From contig JAPXFY010000026.1 of the NCBI GenBank assembly GCA_030674185.1, forward strand, positions 51,682,746 through 51,727,745: DNA of 45,000 bases. The letters are read 5' to 3'. The position numbers were made by a program, and so were the translations under genes. Numbering within the stretch: position 1 is the first letter of the stretch; every line of letters begins with the position of its first letter. A model generated the notes under the pieces. It was not told where the DNA came from and searched no databases. It worked only from the letters and a program-made list of their open reading frames with translations. Source of the stretch: Monoplex corrugatus. Its lineage: Eukaryota > Mollusca > Gastropoda > Littorinimorpha > Ranellidae. Below, piece after piece: positions 31,884-42,309 of the stretch.

Positions 31884-32745
31884 TATCATGTCCCTGCAAG
31901 TTTCCCGCACCACTGCAGGTTTCCCACATCCTTGCCAGTTTTCTGCCAGTTTTCCACATTCTTCTTTCTCACGTCTTTGCCTTGTGTGTGTCTCCGTCAC
32001 TTTCAGTTTCTCGCATCACTGCCAGTTTTCCATGTTCTTATCATTTTTTTCCCACAACCTTGCCAGTTTTCCATGTTCTTGCCAGTTTCCCGCATCACTG
32101 CCAGTTTCCATGTCCGTGTCCGTTTTCCGCTTCACAGTCCATTTCCCATGTCCCTGCCAGTTTCCCGCATCACTGCCAGTTTCCCGCATCATGCCAATTT
32201 CTCATGTCCTTGCAAGTTTCCCGCACCCCTGCCAGTTTTCCGTGCCCTTGCCAGTTTCCTGCATTCTTGCCCATTTCCCATATTCTCGCCAGTAATCATG
32301 TCCTTGTCCGTTTCCCATGTCCTTCCCTGTTTTCCATGTCCTTGCCCGTTTCCCATGTCCTTGCCAGTTTCCAATCCTTGCCTGTTTGACATGTCCTTGC
32401 CCGTTTTCCTTGCCAGTTTCCCATATCCTTGCCAATTTCAAATGTCCTTGCCCGTTTCCCATGTCCTTGCCCGTTTCCCATGTCCTTGCCAGTTTCCAGC
32501 GTCACTATAGTTTCCATGTCCTTGCGAGTTTTCCACATCCTTGCCAGTTTTTCCCGTTCTTGCCAATTTCCCGGATCACTGCCAGTTTTCCATGTCCTTG
32601 TCAGTTTCCCACGACCTTGAAAGTTTTCCACTTCCTCGCCAGTTTCCTGCGTCCTTGCCAGTTTCCCGCACCACTGCCAGTTTTCCAGGTCCTTGTCAGT
32701 TTTCTGCCAGTTTCCCGTATCTCTGCCAGTTTCCCAAATCCTTGC
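31884..32745. repeat. 20-bp minisatellite (about 42 units)
   Basis: Units of 17-22 bp alternate CATGTCCTTGCCAGTTTCC and CATCACTGCCAGTTTCC types. Stops are rare on both strands, giving long Phe/Pro/Ser-rich or Gly/Lys/Arg-rich frames that are artefacts. Confidence 0.95.
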
Positions 32746-32749
32746 CTTT

Positions 32750-34318
32750 CATTCCCTCACTCTATTCATTACCTTCTTGCTGAAAGCTGGTGAGTACGAT
32801 GAAGCAATGTAAGGGTTAGGAAGCTGGTGAACAGGGTGAGGGAATGAAAGGGTTTGGAAACTGGTGGATAGGATCAGGAGATGAAAGTTAGCTGGTGGAT
32901 AGGGTGAGGGAATGAAAGGTTCAAGTTCACACTGCTTACAGTCCAACCGACTACCAGAGCCATATCAGACGCTGATGGATAGTGGAAGATGAAGTAGAAG
33001 TTGTAGATGGGTGGGGATAAGAGTAGAGCTGATGGATAGTGTAAGGAATGAAAGAGTTAGGAAGTTGGTAGATAGGGTGAGGGAATAAAGGAGTTAGGAA
33101 GCTGATGGATAGTGTGAAGGAATGAAGGAGTTAGGAAGTATGGTAGTAAGTGAAGGGGAGTTGGAGGGAATAAAGGAGTTAGGAAGCTGATGGATAGTGT
33201 GAAGGAATGAAAGAGTTAGGAAGTTGGTAGATAGGGTGAGGGAATAAAAAGGAGTTAGGAAGCTGATGGATAGTGTGAAGGAATGAAAGAGTTAGGAAGT
33301 TGGTGGATAGGGTGAGGGAATAAAGAGTTAGGAAGCTGATGGACAGTGTGAAGAAGTGAAAGAGTTAGGAAGCTGGAAGATAGGGTGAGGAAGCGAAAGG
33401 GTTAGGAAGCTGGTGGATAGGGTGAGGGAGTGAAAGAGTTATGAAGCTGGTGGATAGGGTGAGGGATTGAAAGTTATGAAGCTGGTGGATAGGGTGAGGG
33501 AGTGAAAGGGTTAGGAAGCTGGTGGATAGGGTGAGGGAGTGAAAGGGTTAGGAAGCTGGTGGATAGGGTGAGGGAGTGAAAGTTAGGAAGCTGGTGGATA
33601 GGGTGAGGGAGTGAAGGTTAGGAAGCTGGTGGATAGGGTGAGGAAGCGAAAGGGTTAGGAAGCTGGTGGATAGGGTGAGGGAATGGGTTATGAAGCTGGT
33701 GGACAGTGTGAAGGAGTGAAAAGTTATGAAGCTGGTGGATAGGGTGAGGGATTGAAAGTTATGAAGCTGGTGCATAGGGTGAGGGAGTGAAAGGGTTAGG
33801 AAGCTGGTGGATAGGGTGAGGGAGTGAAAGGGTTAGGAAGCTGGTGGATAGGGTGAGGGATTGAAAGTTAGGAAGCTGGTGGATAGGGTGAGGGAGTGAA
33901 AGGTTAGGAAGCTGGTGGATAGGGTAAGGAAGCGAAAGGGTTAGGAAGCTGGTGGATAGGGTGAGGGAATGGGTTAGGAAGCTGGTGGACAGTGTGAAGG
34001 AATGAAAAAGTTATGAAGCTGGTGGATAGGGTGAGGGAGTGAAAGGGTTAGGAAGCTGGTAGATAGGGTGAGGGAATGAGTTAGGAAGCTGTTGGATAGG
34101 GTGAAGGAATGAAAGTTAGGAAGCTGGTGGATAGGGTGAGGGAGTGAAAGGATTAGGAAGCTGGTAAATAGGGTGATGAAGTGAAAGGGTTAGGAAGCTG
34201 GTAAATATGGTGAGGGAATGAGTTAGGAAGCTGTTGGATAGGATGAAGGAATGAAAGGGTTAAGAAGCTGGTGGACAGGGTGAGGGAATGAAAGAGTTAA
34301 GAAGCTGGTGGATAAGAG
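32750..34318. repeat. 37-bp minisatellite with 285-bp higher-order repeat
   Basis: The unit GTTAGGAAGCTGGTGGATAG + GGTGAGGGAGTGAAAGG is the reverse complement of the core in the arrays at 1-1193 and 7.2-8.9 kb. Early units (32.75-33.35 kb) are diverged, later ones nearly uniform. GAGGGATTGAAAGTTATGAAG recurs at about 33462 and 33747, and the variants between recur in the same order, giving a higher-order period of about 285 bp. A 30-bp piece of the dispersed repeat's 3' end is embedded at 32941-32970. Confidence 0.95.
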
Positions 34319-34356
34319 CAAAGAGTTGTTTGTTAGCTCTGGTACTACGTAACTTT

Positions 34357-34421
34357 CGTGCGCGCACGCACGCACGCACACACGCACGCACGCACGCACG
34401 CACGCACGCACGACACACACA

Positions 34422-34462
<41 letters not shown>
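34357..34462. repeat. (GCAC)n/(CA)n microsatellite
   Basis: CGCACGCACG tetranucleotides followed by CA. The complementary (TG)n/(TGCG)n composition occurs at 38285-38424, on the other side of the LINE. Confidence 0.96.
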
Positions 34463-34466
<4 letters not shown>

Positions 34467-34863
34467 AGGGCAGAGTAGATGTCGCGCCAGCAGGCAGCAA
34501 AAGTGTGTGTGGTGTTTTACAGTGATTTTATCGTGGTTCTATTTGGTTTTATGCATTGAATTTTGTATGTTTGTTGCTTTGAAATCCTGACACACGGTGA
34601 TGTAAATATTTTTTTTAAATTTTGAATATTTTACCAGATAATCCGATTTTAAAGTTTTTATACCTACTTTTCATCATTTTAATTCAGCCGCTCAAGTCGG
34701 ACATTTTATCTGTGAACTGTGTTTACACCTTAGCCTACTGTGTTCGCCCAACGCTACAGCTTCCAAACCTTTGTGTTCTGCGTTCTCTGGATTTTAGTGT
34801 TGTGAACTGACCAACCCACACACCAACCTGCAAGTGTCTTCCTCTCCTGCCTGGCTCGCAATT

Positions 34864-35640
34864 ATGGACCCGTCTTTTATAAAACAAATTGGACTGACAC
34901 TTTTTAAACACAGCAAATGCTACCTCGGTGGAGGCGTCTACCAGCGAATACGAACACTGGGGCTGTGTCCTAAGCCCCGCACTGCGCGATCCTGTCGTGG
35001 TGGACGTCCCCACCGTCTTTGGCACAACCTGCCTCCTGCCCGACGCCACTTTTCGTCTCCTGCTTCTTCTTCTCCTCCACTGCCCCTGCCCTCGACCTCG
35101 CTGCTGCAAGCTTTGTCTCCTCCTCTGCCGTCTTCGCCTTCGCCTTCTGTCCTGATGGTGCCGCCTTCGCCTTCTGTCCCGCCGGTGCCGCTTTCGCCTT
35201 CTGTCCCGTTGGTGCCGCCTTCGTCGCCACCTTGGCCGCCACCATATGACTGTGATAGGCTGAAACTATGCCTTTTTAATGCTCAGTCAACATGCACTGA
35301 TGGCAAAGCCAAGTCATTGCTGATTTTATCGCAGATGAGCATGTTGACATTGCTTTTATCACAGAGACATGGCTTAACCCCCTTGGTCACGAACCTATAC
35401 ATGCTAGCCTCACTCCGAGTGGTTACAGGCTTGCTTCTTTCCATCGCTCATCCCGAGGTGGCGGTATCGCCATCTTCTACAACGACTCACTCCATTCCCG
35501 CCTATCTTTCTCACAGTCTCTGCCTTTCTCCCATCCTTCTTTCGAACACGTTGAAGTATCCTTCCAATCCACCCCTCACCCAATCACCTTCTCCTGTGTC
35601 TATCGACCCCACCTAGCTCTGCCAACAAACTCACCACATC
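34864..35640 (+). pseudogene. Endonuclease domain (N-terminal part of LINE ORF2), frameshifted
   Basis: ATG at 34864 opens MDPSFIKQIGLTLFKHSK. A Pro/Ser-rich linker encoded by a 27-bp repeat (about 35150-35230, VPPSPSVPP type) precedes the endonuclease, which begins LKLCLFNAQS at about 35262. A shift near 35315 moves to the frame with VDIAFITETWL (catalytic glutamate, 35358-35375) and RGGGIAIFYND, then ITFSCVYRPP. A one-base loss near 35605 restores the frame of the RT open frame. The enzyme would nick target DNA to prime reverse transcription. Each break is a single-base change, so an assembly error is possible. Confidence 0.85.
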
Positions 35641-35665
35641 CACGTTTCTCTCTGACTTTGACCAA

Positions 35666-37672
35666 TTGCTTGACCACTACTGCCTCTTACCTGGAAATCT
35701 CATCATTCTAGGTGACATCAATGTCCACTATGACAACACTCACCGTTATGACACAAGACATATCATCAACTCTCTGTCCAATCACAATATGACTCAACAC
35801 ATTTCTGAACCAACCCATCAAAAAGGTCACATTCTTGACTGGATCATTTCTCGTGATCACCACAATTCCGCTACTGACAACTGCTTAGTTCTTTCTACCC
35901 GTCTAACTTCAGCCCTTCCATCTGACCACTCTGCAATTCTCTGTTCTCTCGACATTTCTCCTCCTTCCCGTACCATGCGCACAGTGACTCGACGCAATCT
36001 CAAATCTATCGACCTCTCCACATTTTCATCTGATGCCTCCCGTCTCCTTTCTGAAAAGTCACATAACCTTGCCGATGAATTCTATACTACTCTCCACCAT
36101 CTTCTGGACACTCATGCTCCAGCCACAACCCGTCTTTTACCTGACCGCCCCCCTACCCCCTGGCTCACTCATGAGATCGCCTGTGCAAAACGTGCCCGCC
36201 GCAGAGCAGAGCGCCGCTGGCGCAAATCCAAACTCACTGTACACAGACAACTTTTCCAAGCCTCTAAAACAAAAGTATCCACCCTCATTGCATCAGCAAA
36301 AACAAGCTATTTCCAAACCAAAATCCTGAATGCCTCTTCTTCAAAAGAACTCTTTACAACCATGAATCATCTCCTTGGCACACGAAAAGATTTACCTCTC
36401 CCAACAAAACATACAAATGAAGAACTCCCATCTGTATTCTCCAACTATTTCACCACCAAAATACAAACTCTTCGTGACAGGCTTGACAGGACACCCTGTC
36501 AACCATGCCCACCTGACCCTTCCTTCTCTGGCACACCTCTTACTACTTTTACCCCAGTCTCACAAGAAGAAATTCTCAACACAATCAGATCCATGTCGTT
36601 CAAAACCTGCGAACTGGATCCTCTTCCAGGTTCTCTCTACGCCGACTGTCTCCCTACTCTCCTCCCATTCATCACTGACATCATCAACACTTCTCTTCAA
36701 ACTGGAACTGTCCCAGATTCTTTCAAGTCTGCTATTGTTCACCCTCTCCTCAAGAAACACAATTTAGACCCAAATGAACTGAAAAATTACCGGCCTATCT
36801 CTAATCTCTCTTTCTTGTCGAAACTCCTTGAAAAAGTCGTCCTCAACCAGCTGAACTCTCACCTGTCTGCCAACAATCTCCTCAATCCTTTCCAGTCAGC
36901 CTACCGCCAGTGCCATAGCACTGAAACTGCCCTACTACACATTCTCAACAATCTCCTCCTTGCAACTGATACTGGCAAAGTCTCTCTCCTCACACTCCTT
37001 GATCTGTCTGCAGCCTTTGATACCATTGATCATGGTATTCTCCTTTCTAGACTTCATCATACTTTTGGCATCTCTGACATTGCTCTGTCTTGGTTCACTT
37101 CATACCTATCCAACAGAAAACAAACCGTTCTCATCAATGGCACTTACTCTCAACCTGCATACCTGACCTGTGGTGTTCCACAAGGATCTGTTCTTGGCCC
37201 TGTTCTTTTCACTCTTTACACCTCCCCCCTGTCCACCATCATCAACTCCCACTCTATAAAACACCACTTCTATGCTGATGACACCCAACTTCAAGACAGT
37301 GACTCACCTGATAATATACAGCGCCTGTTGACTCGCACCACTGAGTGTTACTCGGACATTAAGAACTGGATGACACACAATAGACTTCAGCTTAATGACG
37401 ACAAAACAGAAGCTATCCTCATTGACACCCGTCAGAAACTTTCTCAGCTGCCTCCTCTTTCTCTCCCATTATGTAACACATCAGTCCCAATTTCTGATTC
37501 AGCTAAAAACCTTGGTGTCTGCATTGACTCTACCCTCTCCATGAACAACTTTGTTTCTCAAACTGCCAGATCCTTGCTACTATCATCTCCATCGTATAAG
37601 GCTGATCAGGAAGTATCTCTCTGTCGAAACAACTGCAAAACTCGTTCTCTCCTTCATAATGTCTCGCATTGA
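35666..37672 (+). CDS. LINE ORF2: endonuclease C-terminal part and reverse transcriptase
   Basis: This is an uninterrupted 668-codon frame, in reality the middle of ORF2 (the frame is open from about 35607, and the first Met is internal). It starts with the endonuclease motifs LGDINVHYD (about residue 15), [10 protein letters not shown] (about 65) and SDHSAILC (about 93). RT follows with [49 protein letters not shown] (first catalytic aspartate, about 445), [14 protein letters not shown] and [11 protein letters not shown] with YADD at 37271-37282 (about 536), then LNDDKTEAI. All catalytic residues are present. The style of these motifs is that of CR1/L2 elements. The last 34 or so residues after NFVSQTARS are out of frame, because a base insertion near 37570 shifts the true C-terminus to the next frame. 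Confidence 0.88.
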   Translation: MLDHYCLLPGNLIILGDINVHYDNTHRYDTRHIINSLSNHNMTQHISEPTHQKGHILDWIISRDHHNSATDNCLVLSTRLTSALPSDHSAILCSLDISPPSRTMRTVTRRNLKSIDLSTFSSDASRLLSEKSHNLADEFYTTLHHLLDTHAPATTRLLPDRPPTPWLTHEIACAKRARRRAERRWRKSKLTVHRQLFQASKTKVSTLIASAKTSYFQTKILNASSSKELFTTMNHLLGTRKDLPLPTKHTNEELPSVFSNYFTTKIQTLRDRLDRTPCQPCPPDPSFSGTPLTTFTPVSQEEILNTIRSMSFKTCELDPLPGSLYADCLPTLLPFITDIINTSLQTGTVPDSFKSAIVHPLLKKHNLDPNELKNYRPISNLSFLSKLLEKVVLNQLNSHLSANNLLNPFQSAYRQCHSTETALLHILNNLLLATDTGKVSLLTLLDLSAAFDTIDHGILLSRLHHTFGISDIALSWFTSYLSNRKQTVLINGTYSQPAYLTCGVPQGSVLGPVLFTLYTSPLSTIINSHSIKHHFYADDTQLQDSDSPDNIQRLLTRTTECYSDIKNWMTHNRLQLNDDKTEAILIDTRQKLSQLPPLSLPLCNTSVPISDSAKNLGVCIDSTLSMNNFVSQTARSLLLSSPSYKADQEVSLCRNNCKTRSLLHNVSH

Positions 37673-38114
37673 CTATTGCAATTCACTCCTGTCTGGTCTT
37701 CCTGCCTCCACCATTCACATCCTACAGCGCATTCAAAACAATGCTGCACGCCTTGTACTCAAAAAGAAAAAAGCTGACCACATATCTCCTCTCCTGGCAC
37801 AACTTCACTGGCTCCCTGTATCAAAGCGCATACAGTACAAACTAGACACCATGTGCTACAAAAGCCTCAATAACGCAGCCCCCGATTACCTGTCAAGCCT
37901 ACTTGAGATCTATGTTCCCTCACGTACCCTCCACTCTGCCTCTGATCCTCTGACTTTTCGCTTTCCACGCACTAAGCTCAATACCTATGGTCCACGAGCC
38001 TTCTCCGTTTCTGGTCCACTCTCCTGGAACAAACTTCCTCTCTCAGTCCGTCAGCAACCTACTTTTGTCTCCTTCAAGTCCGCTCTCAAAACTCACCTTT
38101 TCTCCTCCGCATAA
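37571..38114 (+). pseudogene. C-terminal segment of LINE ORF2
   Basis: In the next frame the protein continues as [66 protein letters not shown], and ends [13 protein letters not shown] plus [13 protein letters not shown] before a TAA at 38112. This segment is a well-conserved, RNA-related C-terminus of CR1/L2-type ORF2 proteins. Its exact job is not established. It follows the RT without a gap, so one single-base event separates it from a full-length protein. Confidence 0.88.
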
Positions 38115-38284
38115 AATCCTAACCTCACTCAACCCCCCCCCCCCCTCTCTGCAGCCTGTCTCCGCTCGGAGGGAATCACATGGTTATAATATATAATTGT
38201 ATATGCTATGCTCTCTATAATTTTCCATTGCTTTTATTCTTGCTTTTATTGCTTTTATTCTTTCTCCCATTTATAGCCATGCGT

Positions 38285-38308
38285 GTGTGTGGGTGTGGTG
38301 TGTGGTGT

Positions 38309-38350
<42 letters not shown>

Positions 38351-38372
38351 CGTGTGCGTGCGTGCGTGCGTG

Positions 38373-38411
<39 letters not shown>

Positions 38412-38424
38412 TTGCGTGTGTGTC
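38285..38424. repeat. (TG)n/(TGCG)n microsatellite in the LINE 3' UTR
   Basis: TG followed by GTGC tetranucleotides. It is an inverted counterpart in composition to 34357-34462. Confidence 0.96.
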
Positions 38425-38550
38425 TGCTTCAGCGCTTAGATTTGATTTTATCAAGATTTTGCGCTATATAAATATTGTAATTATTATTATTAATTAATTA
38501 ATTATGTAATTAAATGTCCTAGCAAGAGTGGAGTTCTTATTCTTATTGTT

Positions 38551-39235
38551 GTTTAAAGCCCAGCCGATTACGTAGCCGTATCAGGGCTATAACCGTTTCG
38601 AAAAACACATTTCAACAGGACTATACATAAAAAAGAAAATTTAAAAAATTTTAAATATTAAAAAAAAAAAAGGCAAAGAAAATCTAGTACACATATCAAT
38701 GCATTTGTGCACATAATACAAAAACATGCTCCGTCCAATTAGTCGCACAGGGGATTTAAAAAAACATACCCGAATACAAATTTAAACAAAACAAAGGACA
38801 CTAAAACATAAAAACGGGCCTAAATTACCTAAAATTGCTTCCGCATATCTCATTTCCCTAGAGCCAAAAATGCACTTTATACATGTACCCAACTGAACCA
38901 GAAGAACAAGAAAACCAATATAAGCGCGTATCCAACGAGACAAAACAAAACAAGCGCAAATTTTCGGGCAACTTAGTTAGCCTTTGTCAAGTGCGAACGC
39001 ACGGTCACAAACAGATCACAGACACCAAACGATGGATAATAAAAACGGGACTAAAAACTTCCCTGCCGCCTCGTGGGTAAGAAATGGAATGCCCATGTCG
39101 TCATGAGCAGTAGTAAGAAGTGGGGAGAGGGGAGGCAACTGTGATGTCAAAAGGGAAGTGAGATGAGTTCTGCAATTTTGAGAAGTGACCGTGGGGAGAC
39201 TCTTTATATTGAAAGAGCCCATGGCATCCCCACGG
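38551..39235 (-). mobile_element. Dispersed non-coding repeat, copy D (longest)
   Basis: Starting at GTTTAAAGCCCAGCCGATT it follows the family block order: ATCAATGCATTTGTGCAC, CACAGGGGATTTAAAAAAAC, ACATAAAAACGGGCC, AAATTGCTTCCGCATATC, ATACATGTACCC, and ends ATATTGAAAGAGCCCATGGC then ATCCCCAC. The 3' tail (reverse strand) is AACAATAAGAATAAGAA. It lies about 45 bp beyond the LINE tail. A middle segment (about 38895-39065) differs from copy A. Confidence 0.82.
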
Positions 39236-39769
39236 AGGGAAGACGGGAGTGTGTGGGCCATAGAGTAAAGGCAGGAGGTCAAGTACAAACAAGTAATCAA
39301 ACAAAGGTTTAAAAATGCTTTACCCACTTTGAAGCTTTCGTCTTTCTGCCTGTGGCTGAGATAACAATATCAAAATCAACAAAACACAAAAGTCAAACCA
39401 ACAACAACAAGATGACTTCAAACTCTGAATACGAGTACTTTCGTCTTTATGCCTGTGGCTATATGTACGGCGGATCCATGCATTTGGTGGCACTAAAGGA
39501 TATGGGATGATGTGGTTATAAGAAAAATAAGGAGAAAATACAACGAATGTGTTAGGAGCGAGTGACTAAAAGACGTCTGTAGGTCGCCAAAGCCCATCCC
39601 TATAACAGGTAAGAGGGGTTCTTTAAGTTCCTGCAAATTGCCAATTATGTAGTCTACACTTATCCCTTACTCCTGTCTCTGCCAGTGTAGAGTCGGTTCC
39701 AAAACTATGACCACCCTTCCTGCTGCCAGTACAAGGCGGTTGAGCGTCCACGGAATAGGACAGAGATCA
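39236..39769. other. Unique spacer
   Basis: No gene is recognised. CTTTCGTCTTTCTGCCTGTGG at 39343 and CTTTCGTCTTTATGCCTGTGG at 39440 form a 20-bp direct repeat about 100 bp apart. Confidence 0.5.
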
Positions 39770-40290
39770 TATGGATGACACTGGAGATGTAAAGTCAGAA
39801 AGACTTGGAAAATGCTGAACAACGTGTGTAGTTCTCAACCCCCAATACAGCACCAACACCAAGCTGAGGCTGTATCAGAACTGTGTGGTTTCTGCCCTAT
39901 TTCACTGTTCATAATATCACACAATAAAATTCCGAAGAATCTTACAAATCCTCTGGCTCAATACCATCTTCAGACTACAAATACTCTCTGTCTGGTGCAA
40001 TCAAACCAGTATGGGCAACGTCATCATGAAAAGACGTATCGATGAATTGGGCTCATCATCCGAAGAGAGCAAGATAACATCGCCCGGTCTGCCCTTCACT
40101 GGAGACCAGAAGGAAGACGCAAGACAAGAAGACCCCAGAACAAGTGTTGACCTCAAAGTCTTGAAACACCTAAGGAGTACAAGAACAAAGGGCAATGATG
40201 GATCTTCGTTGCTTCCCTAAATGCCATTGGCATTATATAATGGACAATACGTAAGTAAAGATTGGAGTAAGTAAGCAAAGAAAACAGCCA
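39770..40290 (+). pseudogene. C-terminal relic of an RTE-like LINE with (GTAA) tail
   Basis: From about 39771 the translation reads DDTGDVKSERLGKC, then after a stop VVLNPQYSTNTKLRLYQNCV, FRRILQILWLNTIFRLQ, and MGNVIMKRRIDELG. This matches the region after RT in a common animal LINE type (N-KLRLY-CV...LRRIL.I.W...I...L....RR..W.GH). The 3' end has ATGCCATTGGCAT (a palindrome) and ACGTAAGTAAAG...AGTAAGTAAGC, a GTAA-type tail. Stops and substitutions mark it as old. The clade is from memory and unverified. Confidence 0.6.
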
Positions 40291-41106
40291 CTTCTTTCCC
40301 ACTGTGTATATGAGATTTTTTTCAATTTAAAACCTAGTTAAGCCAGAGAAATAAGCATTCATGAAGTAAATGTCTTAAATCACTGCTGACACATACATGT
40401 TTGGGTGTGGATACAGGAAAGACGGGAACACTGAGAAAGAGGAGAATCAGAGATAGACGATCAGACAAAGACTATCGATGGGCGAGGAGAGACAGAGAAA
40501 GAAAAAGAGAGGGAGAGGCGTACAGGGAGGGGAGGGAGGGAGAGACAGACAGACAGACATTCAGATGGTTTATTTCACGAAAGGCCAATGCCTCTTGTGA
40601 AGGGATATGTGTAAACATATATACAGTTACTGACAACAAATGCAAGTAAACACAAATATATACAATGAACACAGAGAGAAGGGGTAACAAAACAGAAACA
40701 GAGCTGGACATACAAGCAGAATACACATACAGTGACCCACAAAGGAAGAATGACATTCTGCAGGTACACAGACTGTGAGCCATCTATCCAGACAGACAGA
40801 CAGACAGACACAACAAGAGACAACAAAAAGTGTAAAGAGGAGAACAAGTGGCAATTTGTTAATTAAAATCACATTCTGCTTTTTCTAATACTATTAGTAA
40901 AATAAGGACGAAGAACACTTAAATGGATGCACACAAAAAAATCAACAAATAATACACAAATAACGCTAAATGACAGCTGCAATAATCCAGATTCGGTACG
41001 ACCGACACATACATACATACCATCAGATATTAACACTGACAATCTAATTCAGTAACAACCAATAACTAGTAACTAGTCAACGAAAATGATGCTAACAATA
41101 ATAACA
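40291..41106. other. Spacer with GA/CAGA repeats and a possible minus-strand 3' end
   Basis: GA-rich at 40436-40560 with CAGA at 40541-40558. On the minus strand the sequence GGCATTGGCCTTTCGTGAAA then TAAACCATCTGAA runs into TGTCTGTCTG (about 40595 down to 40541). This has a polyadenylation-like AATAAA and a simple tail, and may be the 3' end of a retroelement or of a minus-strand transcript. A second CAGA run lies at 40791-40810. Confidence 0.45.
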
Positions 41107-41186
41107 CAATCACATGTATCAAGGCAGTGATGCTAACAGTAGGAACAATCACATGTATCAAGGCAGTGATGCTAACAGTAGGAAAA
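41107..41186. repeat. 39-bp tandem duplication
   Basis: CAATCACATGTATCAAGGCA + GTGATGCTAACAGTAGGAA occurs twice in direct succession without mismatch. Confidence 0.93.
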
Positions 41187-42229
41187 AGCAACCATACACA
41201 AAGACTGCAAGTCCATTGTGTACAAACCAAATAAACGTAACTAGAAAGGGGAGGAGGGTACGCATACGATCAAAGAAAAAAATCAACACATCATGTGACA
41301 AGCTGAAAAAGCAGTTAGTGTTACATTATTAATTAAACAAAAAGAAAGAAATAAAACATACATAAAAAAAGTTCGTGATTCTGGAGCTCAAAAAGTGTCT
41401 AATCAATCACAGGTTTTTTTTTTAATTATTATTATTTGATATTCGGTTGATAAACATTCAATGTGATTTGTGGTTAAATCAAATCAGGCACGTAAATCAA
41501 TGACTGCTGTGAACTTTTGTCGAACTGATAAATCACTGAACCTTCAATTTGTGATTGGGCTGCGCAACACTCCAGGACTGTGATAAAGAAATGTATGCAA
41601 TCAAATAACTCAATGTGAAAAGAACAACGATGGTAGTTCCTAATGATGAAAAACATCAATTCAGTCTAAACAAAAATAAGAAGAAGAAACCAGCAATACA
41701 ATAAGAAATAAATTATCGCAACATCTTCATAAAGAAAACCGACACGAGATCTCTACAAAGAAATAAATCTAAAAATACATACATCTCGAACAAAATTCAG
41801 CAACACCATCTTCAAAACAAATCTATTATCATTAGACCTTCAAATAAGTAAGAAAGAAAGACAAACAGAACGCCAAAAAGAATATGTAAAGAAATGACAG
41901 AGGAGACGAAAAAAAAAACCCAGCATTTTCAAAAACAAATTATTTATCAAGACATCAACTCAAAAACAAATAAAAAACAAAACAAAACAAAAAAACAAAT
42001 AACTGGAGAGAAAAAAGGGTATTTTCAAAAACAAATTATTAATCAAGAGATGACTATAAAAAAAATAATAAAACACTAGTCAACAGGTCTTCAAACAAGC
42101 AAATCAATAGCAAGCTTCTCAACACTCAATCTATGACAAGACCTTCAAGAAACCAATCAATCATCACATGTGGCACAAGACTGAAAGCTGCAATACAGTA
42201 AGGACGACAAGCTAGCCAATTTGAGTTAC
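41187..42229. other. AT-rich unique region
   Basis: A-rich sequence without simple repeats or recognised genes. It contains related small pieces such as TTTTCAAAAACAAATTATT at about 41927 and 42023, about 96 bp apart, each followed by ATCAAGA. Confidence 0.5.
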
Positions 42230-42263
42230 CTCCCTCCGAAGTTCCCGATTCGCTTTCCTCCAT
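42229..42263 (-). other. Candidate first coding exon (minus strand)
   Basis: On the minus strand CACGATGG gives a good start context at 42263. The frame reads MEESESGTSEG and reaches GGGAG|GTAACT, a plausible splice donor, at about 42229. It lies in the least repetitive, more CpG-containing part of the window, just downstream of a GGGGGCGC motif. No further exon was recognised to the left, so this remains speculative. Confidence 0.2.
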
Positions 42264-42289
42264 CGTGACAAGAGTTACTCTTCCTGATA

Positions 42290-42308
42290 CGACGCTAGGG
42301 GGCGCAGG
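42290..42308 (+). promoter_or_regulatory. CTCF-like motif
   Basis: CGACGCTAGGGGGCGCAGG contains AGGGGGCGC, the core of the animal CTCF consensus. A single site found by eye is weak evidence. Its position next to a possible first exon is the only support. Confidence 0.3.
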
Positions 42309-42309
42309 T

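Larger units (their letters stand above)
34463..38505 (+). mobile_element. Nearly complete CR1/L2-type LINE
   Basis: The element encodes an apurinic-type endonuclease, RT and the conserved C-terminal segment of CR1/L2-like ORF2 proteins. Its 3' end is GCGCTATATAAATATTG followed by ATT/AATT repeats, a tail style known for this clade rather than poly(A). The 3' UTR (38115-38505) carries a C-run (38133-38145) and a large (TG)n/(TGCG)n expansion. There is no ORF1. The 5' boundary is unclear and is placed just after the CA array. No target-site duplication was identified. Only three frame breaks are visible in more than 3 kb, so the copy is young compared with the others here. Confidence 0.88.

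Noticed and set aside
31884..32790. Phe/Pro-rich frames of 130-190 codons and Gly/Lys-rich minus-strand frames
   Set aside because: Artefacts of the 20-bp minisatellite, which lacks stop codons.
37551..37672. The last residues of the 35666-37672 frame as a genuine RT C-terminus
   Set aside because: The family-like C-terminal sequence continues in the adjacent frame from about 37571, so the terminal 34 or so residues are frameshift read-through.
39812..40220. Independent small host genes in the 40-kb region
   Set aside because: The reading frame matches the region after RT in a LINE, with stops, so it is better explained as a retroelement relic.
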